From Cryomorphaceae bacterium (lineage in GTDB: Bacteria; Bacteroidota; Bacteroidia; Flavobacteriales_D; Sanyastnellaceae): 44,814 nucleotides of DNA. This document shows, in pieces, positions 1 to 6,327 of this stretch. The translations under genes were made by a program, and so were the position numbers. The notes beneath the pieces were generated by a model. That model had not been told where the DNA came from. It saw only the letters and a program-made list of their open reading frames with translations, and did no database searches. The DNA lies in the NCBI GenBank assembly GCA_016124575.1, contig WGNM01000028.1:1-44814 (forward strand). Direction: 5' to 3'. Each line of letters starts with the position of its first letter. Positions within the stretch are counted from its first letter, which is position 1.

Positions 1-516
1 AGCGAAGCAAGCGCTAGGAACAGGGAGAATGTCGCCGAATTCATCAATTGCACACACCCATTCGTCGAACGATGGTTCCGGACAATCGCAACCCCACGGG
101 TCACCACCACCGCCATTTCCATCGCCTGGGAAGTTATCTCCGCAATCAACAACTTCTAGTCCAACACACGCAGCAATGCATGCACTTGGGAAAGGGAAAA
201 CATTGCCCAACTCGTCAGAAACGCAGATGAGTTCGTTATCCACAGGTTCAGGACAATCGCAATCAAACGGGTCAACAGGATCGATAGGGCCACCGTCGAT
301 GTTGCAGTCACCATCTACCACGGTTAGTCCGAGACATTCAGCATAACAAGCGCTAGGAAAGGCAGCAATTGAATTTGCATCAATAAGCACACACACTACT
401 TCTTCAGGAGAAGGGTCAGGACAGTTACAATCCATTCCTCCGTCAGGTTGAGCTTTTGCAGAAAGCGCCCCGAGGAACAAAACGGCTGCCAATAAAATAC
501 GTTGCAGGTTTTTCAT
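1..516 (-). CDS. Secreted Cys-rich Kazal-like repeat protein (partial, 5' part only)
   Basis: Open frame of 172 codons from an ATG at 516 down to the window edge, with no stop, so the C-terminus lies outside. Residues 1-22 form a signal peptide (hydrophobic LLAAVLFLGALSAKA, then QPD). Three repeats of about 56 residues follow, starting near residues 30, 86 and 143. Each reads C-x-C-P, then V/I-C about 8 residues later, then PSAC-x-A-x-C about 12 residues on, with acidic and Gly/Pro-rich linkers between. This resembles the Cys order of Kazal-type protease-inhibitor domains (CxC..P.C.....C...C), but the Tyr/Asn-rich core of classical Kazal domains is not evident. Function unknown; an extracellular inhibitor or adhesive protein is possible. 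No T9SS sorting domain can be assessed because the C-terminus is missing. Confidence 0.8.
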   Translation of the reverse strand, partial: MKNLQRILLAAVLFLGALSAKAQPDGGMDCNCPDPSPEEVVCVLIDANSIAAFPSACYAECLGLTVVDGDCNIDGGPIDPVDPFDCDCPEPVDNELICVSDELGNVFPFPSACIAACVGLEVVDCGDNFPGDGNGGGGDPWGCDCPEPSFDEWVCAIDEFGDILPVPSACFA

Positions 517-844
517 AAAAGGGATTTTTAAAAAGTGAATTACTGTTTCCTTGACCATACGTTTGGCAGTTCATTTTCTTTGGTGAAGAAGTGTTTTTTT
601 TTTGAGTTGGTGACGGGAAAAGTAATCTGCGAACGTCTGAAAGTTGCATTGGACGAGGGTTTTGATTTTTTTTAAAGGTGAATATTTTTTGATTCAGCGA
701 GAAGATAGATGGTTGTTATTTTCACTGTTGCAGACAAACAATCCTCTGTGGGGTAGATTATAATTGCACTAATTCAATGGAGTTGTGTTTCGTTTTGATT
801 GAGAAAGTTAATTTAAATCTTTACCTTTCTTAAAACTAGAACCA
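517..844. other. Intergenic region between divergent genes
   Basis: AT-rich spacer between the - strand Cys-rich protein and the + strand exported protein. It must hold both promoters. The only recognisable element is a near-consensus promoter for the + strand gene at 799-829. No ORF or RNA gene is supported. Confidence 0.5.
799..829 (+). promoter_or_regulatory. Possible Bacteroidota promoter
   Basis: TTG at 799-801, a 20-bp spacer, then TACCTTTC at 822-829, which matches the TAnnTTTG -7 box except for the last base. It lies 15 bp upstream of the ATG at 845. Confidence 0.35.
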
Positions 845-1351
845 ATGAAACACCTATTCACCCTCTTACTATTTTTCATTTTCGTGCAGGCATTTGCACA
901 GCCAGGAAAATTTTCACAGCGAGATATTGGAGCCATTTCATTGCATGGTGGCAGCATATTAATACTCAATACAGCCACGATAGCTTTATCTAGTCCAGAT
1001 TTTTTCACCGACGACAATAACCACTTAAGACTATGTGGTGGTATCGGTTTGTATTATAGCTCTTTTTTCGGTGTTGAAAAGGGATACCACATGACGGGCT
1101 TGTTGGAATACTATACAGGCAAGTTTGGCAATCACTTTGAAGTTGACATGGGAATTTTGGTATTGGAGCCAACAGATTACGATGATGCGTATTTTTATCC
1201 AACCACCAGAACGTCGTTAGTCCATCCGCGTATATTTTTAGGTTATCGATACGAGACTGATGAAACGCCCATCTTCTTAAAATTAGGCTTAGGATTTCCG
1301 GAGGCTGTGCAGTTTGGTTTTGGATATCGACTTGCCAGCAGAGCAGAATGA
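845..1351 (+). CDS. Small exported protein, possible outer-membrane barrel
   Basis: 168 aa with a clear Sec signal peptide (residues 1-18, ending AFA-QPG). The mature part alternates short polar and hydrophobic/aromatic strands (GIGLYYSSFFGV, HMTGLLEYYTG, FEVDMGILVL, PRIFLGYRY, PIFLKLGLGF, VQFGFGYRL). This is typical of small Bacteroidota outer-membrane beta-barrel or barrel-like proteins. No catalytic motif is visible and I cannot name a family. It is monocistronic, 89 bp upstream of msrA, which has its own promoter-like sequence. Confidence 0.7.
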   Translation: MKHLFTLLLFFIFVQAFAQPGKFSQRDIGAISLHGGSILILNTATIALSSPDFFTDDNNHLRLCGGIGLYYSSFFGVEKGYHMTGLLEYYTGKFGNHFEVDMGILVLEPTDYDDAYFYPTTRTSLVHPRIFLGYRYETDETPIFLKLGLGFPEAVQFGFGYRLASRAE

Positions 1352-1400
1352 ATTCAAAAATAACAGAAGTGTAAAAAGGTTAAAGTCTTCGTTACTAATT

Positions 1401-1430
1401 TTGAAATGGAACATCGATGGTTCAACTTTG
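1401..1430 (+). promoter_or_regulatory. Promoter of msrA
   Basis: TTG at 1401-1403, a 19-bp spacer, then CAACTTTG at 1423-1430 (one mismatch to TAnnTTTG). The box ends 10 bp before the ATG at 1441, so the 5' UTR would be very short. Confidence 0.5.
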
Positions 1431-1440
1431 TTGTAAATAG

Positions 1441-2094
1441 ATGACCATGAAAGTTACAATGACCAGTTTATTGCTCTTGTGTTTTTTCGCATGCGGATTG
1501 GAGAGCAAATCGATGAACGAAGGAGATAAACGACCTGAATTGCAATCGGCAGAGCAACTCGACACGTATTCAAAAGCCTATTTTGCAAGTGGATGTTTTT
1601 GGTGCGTAGAAGCCGTTTATGAATCAGTTCGGGGAGTAGTTGAAGTTGAATCGGGCTATTCAGGAGGCAAAGAAAAGAACCCAACTTACGAGCAGGTAGG
1701 GGCAGGGCGCACAGGACATGCTGAGGCAGTTGTGGTGTACTACGACCCTGCGGTAGTCGATTTTGCGACCCTTGTTGACGTCTATTACGGATCGCAAGAC
1801 CCTACAACCGTTGACGGACAAGCACCTGATTTTGGGCGACAGTACAGATCGATTATTTTCTATTCAAATGAAAATGAGCGATTAATAGCTGAAGAAAAGA
1901 AACGAGCGCTAGCAGAATCGGGGATGTATTCAGCACCTATTGCCACTGAGATTGTTGCCTTTGAAAAATTTTGGCCAGCAGAAGACTATCATCAGAACTA
2001 CGAAAAGCTTCATCCCGATAACGGATATGTAATGAAAGTATCCATACCACGGTTGAATAGGTTTAAAGCCAAGTTTCCTGAGTTGTTGAAGTAA
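1441..2094 (+). CDS. msrA: Peptide-methionine (S)-S-oxide reductase MsrA
   Basis: 217 aa. Reduces methionine-S-sulfoxide in oxidised proteins using a catalytic Cys. The MsrA signature GCFWC lies at residues 51-55, with C52 the catalytic residue, followed by the family's ESVRGVVEVESGYSGG segment and the conserved HAEAVVVYYDP and YHQNYEKLHP stretches. The N-terminus has a hydrophobic segment ending in a Cys (LLLLCFFAC, Cys18), which looks like a lipoprotein signal. The enzyme is therefore probably exported and anchored in the cell envelope rather than cytosolic. No MsrB domain is fused. A rho-independent terminator follows immediately, so the gene appears monocistronic. Confidence 0.95.
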   Translation: MTMKVTMTSLLLLCFFACGLESKSMNEGDKRPELQSAEQLDTYSKAYFASGCFWCVEAVYESVRGVVEVESGYSGGKEKNPTYEQVGAGRTGHAEAVVVYYDPAVVDFATLVDVYYGSQDPTTVDGQAPDFGRQYRSIIFYSNENERLIAEEKKRALAESGMYSAPIATEIVAFEKFWPAEDYHQNYEKLHPDNGYVMKVSIPRLNRFKAKFPELLK

Positions 2095-2128
2095 GGAGAT
2101 AGATTAAAAACAAAATATATTTTCAAAG

Positions 2129-2153
2129 AAGCCTCACGTTCGAGGCTTTTTTT
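2129..2153 (+). terminator. Rho-independent terminator after msrA
   Basis: Perfect 7-bp stem AAGCCTC (2129-2135) / GAGGCTT (2142-2148) with a 6-nt loop, followed by a T tract to 2153. Confidence 0.85.
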
Positions 2154-2192
2154 ACGTCTACTCACCAGAACCAATTGTTTAGCGTATACCGA

Positions 2193-2200
2193 CCCCCCCC
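2193..2200 (+). repeat. Poly-C tract (C8) next to a sigma-factor start
   Basis: Eight consecutive C residues end 3 bp before the ATG at 2204, exactly where a ribosome-binding site would lie. Homopolymers of this length are prone to slippage. Confidence 0.8.
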
Positions 2201-2203
2201 TCA

Positions 2204-2764
2204 ATGGGAATTACTGATTCATTATTACAGTCAGCAGCAAAGCAGAAACGGAAGAGCGAATACCTTCTGTACAAAGAATGCTATGCCCCATTGATGTCTG
2301 TAGCCTACCGGTACTTCAACAACGAAGACGACCGCATGGTGGCCTTGAATGAATCGTTCTATAAAGTGCTGAAAGGATTGAAAGCGTACTTGGAGCACAA
2401 CCCAAGTAGTCAGTTTATTTTTTGGGCAAAGCGCATCACAACAAACACCTGCATTGATTTGATTCGCAAACAGAAACGCAGTTTGGAAATTCCCAGTGAA
2501 GAGATGCCAGCTGAGGCCCATGTAGCCGATTTGAATGCGACAGATGCAGATGTAGAAGAGCTTGAAAAATTATTAGGTCGGTTGCCAGAAGTACAGCAAT
2601 TGGTGATGAACATGCATGCTATAGACGGCTACTCGCATAAGGAGATCTCTGCGCAGCTGGGGATAACGGAAGAAAATTCCAGGTACCATCTTTCAGCAGC
2701 CCGACGATCACTTACCAATTGGTTGAATGCCGCGAAAGAAAACCTAAAAAGCTTTGTACTGTGA
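2204..2764 (+). CDS. RNA polymerase sigma factor, sigma-70 family (ECF type)
   Basis: 186 aa, the usual size for an ECF sigma factor. Region 2 is at about residues 25-90 (YKECYAPLMSVAYRYFNN, then WAKRITTNTCIDLIRKQKR, the region 2.3/2.4-like segment). Region 4 is at about 118-180 (LEKLLGRLPEVQQLVMNMHAIDGYSHKEIS followed by the helix-turn-helix AQLGITEENSRYHLSAARRSL). It directs RNA polymerase to a specific promoter set. The stop codon overlaps the GTG start of the downstream membrane protein (GTGA), so the two are translationally coupled and probably form a sigma/anti-sigma pair. No Shine-Dalgarno is visible; the upstream sequence is a C8 tract. Confidence 0.92.
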   Translation: MGITDSLLQSAAKQKRKSEYLLYKECYAPLMSVAYRYFNNEDDRMVALNESFYKVLKGLKAYLEHNPSSQFIFWAKRITTNTCIDLIRKQKRSLEIPSEEMPAEAHVADLNATDADVEELEKLLGRLPEVQQLVMNMHAIDGYSHKEISAQLGITEENSRYHLSAARRSLTNWLNAAKENLKSFVL

Positions 2765-4206
2765 AAGAGCGAAATGAAATAGATCGCTTGTTGAAAGACA
2801 AGCTTGGCGAGAAGGCGATAGCCTTCAACGAACGGCATTGGGTAGAAATGGAGAAGCTACTCAACCGACGCAAGCGACGTGGTGTCTTTTTTATCTTCAC
2901 CATCGCACTGCTCATGACGGGCATTGCAGGTTTTGCACTTTTGAAGAATGCAGATAAAATACACATTTCAGCTAATCGCATGCAAGAGCATCGTGTAAAA
3001 GTCGAAACACGCGAAGTATTGAGCATTCTAACCAACGATTTCGTGTCTAATGAACAAAGTGACGAAACATTTTTCTCAGAAGCAAAACAGCAAAATCAGG
3101 GCGCCAATGAAAGCACTGTCAGTTCAACATCCGCTTTAGCGACCAATAAGCGACAGGATGCGACAGGCAACTTGAAAAAAGGAGGCAGTTCAGGGCAGCC
3201 AGAAAATGGACTATCATCAACAAAGAATACAGAGTTTGAACAGTCGAAACAAACAGAAACATTTGGTAGTGATGAGGTTTTTAGTGGGGGCAGCACACAT
3301 CGACAACTCAATGATCAGCAAGTTGAAGATTTGGATGGACTTGTGAATTTGAGTCCGATTTTGCTTCAAAGTGATCGTTTTGAAAGCGGTTTGGCAGCAA
3401 CCACCGACAGCTTGTTGCCTCCACCTAAGCCTTTTCGATTTGAGCTGATTGGTTTTGGTGCCTTTGGACAGCAGCAGATTTCGCAAGCACAAACCACGGA
3501 GAACGCATTGGAGTTGGCGAATTATGAAAAAGGGAGATCGACGAACTACGGCGCTATGTTTCAGGCTCGTTACAAAGGCTGGTTAGCGGCATCGGGAGTT
3601 GAAATGCTTCGCATTGAAGAAAAAGTAGATTACGGAAGTTTTAGAAAAGAAGAAGAAGTAGTGGTTGTGACCACCTATTTGGATTCATTGTTTATAGGAC
3701 AAGAATTTACGGTTGATAGTATATTTGACGAGCAGAACCAAGATTGGTTTGTCGACACCACCTATTTCGACGTCTACCAATATTTTGAACAAACAATCAA
3801 CGACACTACAGTTGTTTCAGCCTTTGAGCGCAGGAAAGAGGAGCAACCATTTTCGCAGGTCGTTTCGCGCGTTGAGATTCCGATTTTATTCGGGAAGGCC
3901 TTTAATTTTGGGAAGTTTGAGCTCAATGTTTTGGGTGGTCCGGCAATCGCCATATCTACAAAAGTTGAGGGGTATGTAATTGAAGGTTCAAAGCTGCTTG
4001 AGCGCAGGACGTTGAGCAAAGACATTGCCTTGAATCTGCATCTTCGGGCAGGGTTATCGTATGCATTGAATGATCGATGGGCGTTGCAGGTGCACACCTC
4101 TTATCGGCGAAGTGCCGCAGCATTCTTGAAATACAGAGGCTTGGAGCAGCGCTATGCAGGACTTGGCATCGGCGGTGGAGTGGTGTATCGATTTGGCGGC
4201 AGTTAG
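2761..4206 (+). CDS. Membrane-anchored protein with C-terminal outer-membrane beta-barrel domain, putative anti-sigma regulator
   Basis: I chose GTG 2761, which overlaps the sigma-factor stop by 4 bp and gives 481 aa; an ATG at 2719 in the same frame would overlap the sigma gene by 46 bp. Layout: a basic/acidic cytoplasmic N-terminus (1-40, ending RRKRR), one TM helix (about 41-61), a long Ser/Gln/Asn/Thr-rich low-complexity linker (about 70-210), then a region (about 215-481) rich in amphipathic strands and ending in a run of barrel-like strands (LRAGLSYALNDRWALQVHTSY ... GIGGGVVYRFGG). The architecture suggests one chain anchored in the inner membrane with a barrel in or at the outer membrane. 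The coupling to a sigma factor makes an anti-sigma role likely, but no canonical anti-sigma domain (zinc HxxxCxxC) is present. Confidence 0.75.
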   Translation: MKERNEIDRLLKDKLGEKAIAFNERHWVEMEKLLNRRKRRGVFFIFTIALLMTGIAGFALLKNADKIHISANRMQEHRVKVETREVLSILTNDFVSNEQSDETFFSEAKQQNQGANESTVSSTSALATNKRQDATGNLKKGGSSGQPENGLSSTKNTEFEQSKQTETFGSDEVFSGGSTHRQLNDQQVEDLDGLVNLSPILLQSDRFESGLAATTDSLLPPPKPFRFELIGFGAFGQQQISQAQTTENALELANYEKGRSTNYGAMFQARYKGWLAASGVEMLRIEEKVDYGSFRKEEEVVVVTTYLDSLFIGQEFTVDSIFDEQNQDWFVDTTYFDVYQYFEQTINDTTVVSAFERRKEEQPFSQVVSRVEIPILFGKAFNFGKFELNVLGGPAIAISTKVEGYVIEGSKLLERRTLSKDIALNLHLRAGLSYALNDRWALQVHTSYRRSAAAFLKYRGLEQRYAGLGIGGGVVYRFGGS

Positions 4207-4329
4207 TGCATTTCTTTAGGTGTCAATTTCCTGACCAAAGAGTAGGATTTTGGAAACTGTTTCATTACCTTGACCCAGAAGATCAGTGCGGGGAGCTTTG
4301 GAATGAAAACCACCAAAACCCTATATATT

Positions 4330-4626
4330 ATGTCTGCAATACGCATAAAAGTCGTTGATGAAGGCTTCGGGCCGAAATCCGACATCATTTTTCAAGCGCT
4401 AACTGATCAACTTGAAGCCGAAGGCTGGCGGATAGCTGAGGACGCGCCAATTACCTTGAAAGTTAAGTTTTTGATAGACAACGATCACGAGAAAGTATTG
4501 GTGTTGTTGAGAGAGACAGACTCAAAAGTAAAGATTGAAGAATGTGTCTTGCCTTATTTGCCAGAACACATCTTGGGCGATATCCATACAAGTGTCGCAG
4601 CAATCCTTCTGGCACAAGAAGTTTAA
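4330..4626 (+). CDS. Hypothetical protein, 98 aa
   Basis: Start chosen at ATG 4330 (MSAIRIKVVDEGFG); an in-frame ATG at 4303 would add nine residues. It is a soluble, acidic, mixed alpha/beta small protein with no signal peptide or TM helix. I recognise no family. Its position, 96 bp upstream of the SiaB-like kinase and on the same strand, suggests it may belong to that regulatory cluster, but no motif confirms it. Confidence 0.6.
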   Translation: MSAIRIKVVDEGFGPKSDIIFQALTDQLEAEGWRIAEDAPITLKVKFLIDNDHEKVLVLLRETDSKVKIEECVLPYLPEHILGDIHTSVAAILLAQEV

Positions 4627-4722
4627 TAACAAAAGGTGTAACCCTGCAGTTTTTCTGTCCGTATTAGTATATGGTTCGAAGTGTTTTCGGACGCATACTC
4701 GATTTGAAACTGGTTAACTGTG

Positions 4723-5814
4723 ATGGTGGGAAAACACCTTTCAGCATTTGATGTGTACATCGCGAATAGCGTGAGCAAATTGCTCTTTGCTTTTCGTGGT
4801 TCGTTTAGTGACTCGCTCACTGAACGCATCATTGGTATCAGTGAAAGTTTGCACGGAGACGTTGAAGATTCTGGTGCAGTGAATCGAAAAGTTTCTTTTT
4901 TGTTGGTAGAATGTTTTCAGAACATACTGAAGCATCGGGAGACATCGCGCGCGAACACACAATTTGCAGACGACGGAATGTTCTGCTATCAAGCTGGAGA
5001 AGGAGCCTATTATATCAACTCATTGAATATTGTGAAGGTCGAGATACAGGACCAACTCAGCAAAGCAGTTGATTTTATCAACGCAATGAATGCAGAAGAG
5101 TTGCGTGCGTATCACAAACAGCAACTTCAAGACAATGTCTTCAATGAGAAAGGCGGAGCTGGCTTGGGGTTGATTGAATTGGCTCGAAAATCGGGACAGA
5201 AGTTGAAATACCGTTTTGATCCAATAAGTGATGACTTCGCATATTTCCAAAACCAAGTCTGCTTCTTAACCAATTGTCCTGCTCCACACAACCACATGGA
5301 TAGCACCAGTGAATTGTATCAGCGCATGTCCAACGACAATATTTTGTTGTTGTACAAAGGAGATTTCACTCAGCGTTCGATATTGCCGTTGTTGCAGATA
5401 GTTCAAAGTGATTTAGCGGTTGACGACATTGCTCATGCAAAGCGTGTAGCTCATACCTTGATTGAGATGTTGCAGAATATTTCGCGACATTCTTTAGAAA
5501 CGGGCCAATCGCGACATGGAGTATTTTTGGTAAGTCGATTGAACAACAGCCTGCGCATTGAGACAGGAAATCTAATTCCTAAGGCAAGCACTAAAGAATT
5601 AAGAAACAAGTTAGATTATATACTTTCGCTAGACGAAACAGGATTAAAACAGCTGCATAGCGCTCGGTTTGTTGAGAGTTTGAGCTTGCCTGATAAGTCT
5701 CGTGCTGGCTTGGGATTGATACAAGTAGCACGTGCTGCAATGTCTAAATTGAATTATTCTTTCATTGAACTTGATAAGGATACAACTTTTTTTTCCTTAA
5801 CAGTTGATGTTTGA
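4723..5814 (+). CDS. SiaB-like protein kinase with two tandem GHKL-type domains
   Basis: 363 aa from ATG 4723 (a GTG lies just upstream at 4720). SiaB-family proteins are normally a single domain of about 180-190 residues; here two homologous halves are joined. Half 1 has an N-box-like motif LLVECFQNILKH (E63, N67) and a G-box GGAGLGLIELARKSGQKLKY (144-163). Half 2 has LIEMLQNISRH (E248, N252) and SRAGLGLIQVARAAMSKLNY (326-345). The offsets of 185 and 182 residues agree, which supports an internal duplication. Known SiaB proteins phosphorylate the partner SiaC. The next gene, 15 bp downstream, is a SiaC homologue, so the same reaction is inferred. Both halves keep the Asn and Gly residues, so neither is obviously dead. 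Confidence 0.85.
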   Translation: MVGKHLSAFDVYIANSVSKLLFAFRGSFSDSLTERIIGISESLHGDVEDSGAVNRKVSFLLVECFQNILKHRETSRANTQFADDGMFCYQAGEGAYYINSLNIVKVEIQDQLSKAVDFINAMNAEELRAYHKQQLQDNVFNEKGGAGLGLIELARKSGQKLKYRFDPISDDFAYFQNQVCFLTNCPAPHNHMDSTSELYQRMSNDNILLLYKGDFTQRSILPLLQIVQSDLAVDDIAHAKRVAHTLIEMLQNISRHSLETGQSRHGVFLVSRLNNSLRIETGNLIPKASTKELRNKLDYILSLDETGLKQLHSARFVESLSLPDKSRAGLGLIQVARAAMSKLNYSFIELDKDTTFFSLTVDV

Positions 5815-5829
5815 CTATTTTTTGGGGGT

Positions 5830-6198
5830 ATGAATATGCTACACTTAGCAGAAACAGAAGACACGCCTGAAGTAAGGTATCACGAAAGTGAATGCACCCT
5901 TGTTATTCGTGGCAAGTCACTGCCTGAAAACGCCTTTAGTTTCTACAGCCCAGTCCTCGATTGGGCTAAATCATTGTCGAACGAAAGTTTGTCTGATTTC
6001 ACCATTGAACTATACCTCGAGTATTTCAATTCTTCAACAGGCAGATATTTGTTGGAGTTGTTTCTGGCCATTTCAGATCAGCACATACCGCAGAAGAAAA
6101 TTGTGTGGTTTGTAGAGCCAGATGATGAATTGATGATTGAGAAAGGAGAGGAGTTCAGTTCCCTGATCAAAATACCGTTTGAGATACGGACCATCTAA
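5830..6198 (+). CDS. SiaC-family regulatory phosphoprotein (DUF1987)
   Basis: 122 aa, the usual size for this family. It has the family's central motif LYLEYFNSSTGRYLLELF (residues 61-78). In the characterised Pseudomonas SiaC the phosphorylated Thr sits in the corresponding YxNTSS-like motif; here the motif is N67-S68-S69-T70, so a Ser at the family's Thr position or T70 would be the acceptor. The protein acts as a switch: unphosphorylated SiaC binds and activates a partner (a diguanylate cyclase in Pseudomonas), SiaB phosphorylates it and a PP2C phosphatase (SiaA) resets it. It follows the SiaB-like gene by 15 bp, and the convergent SpoIIE phosphatase is next door. No GGDEF gene is in the window, so its target here is unknown. 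Confidence 0.88.
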   Translation: MNMLHLAETEDTPEVRYHESECTLVIRGKSLPENAFSFYSPVLDWAKSLSNESLSDFTIELYLEYFNSSTGRYLLELFLAISDQHIPQKKIVWFVEPDDELMIEKGEEFSSLIKIPFEIRTI

Positions 6199-6220
6199 AA
6201 AGCATTTCCTAAGAATGACG

Positions 6221-6252
6221 AAGCGCAATTCATAACGATTGCGCTTTTTTTA
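6221..6252 (+). terminator. Rho-independent terminator after the SiaC gene
   Basis: 9-bp perfect stem AAGCGCAAT (6221-6229) / ATTGCGCTT (6238-6246), 8-nt loop, followed by a T tract. It lies between two convergent genes; the preceding A residues are few, so it mainly serves the + strand. Confidence 0.85.
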
Positions 6253-6327
6253 TTCGCCTAAGGCGGATGTGAAAGTGATTTGTGGTTTGAGCAGGCAATA
6301 GAAAAAGCGGGAGGAGACAATTTTAGA

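Noticed and set aside
2719-2760. ATG 2719 as the start of the barrel protein
   Set aside because: It would overlap the sigma-factor gene by 46 bp; GTG 2761 gives the common 4-bp overlap.
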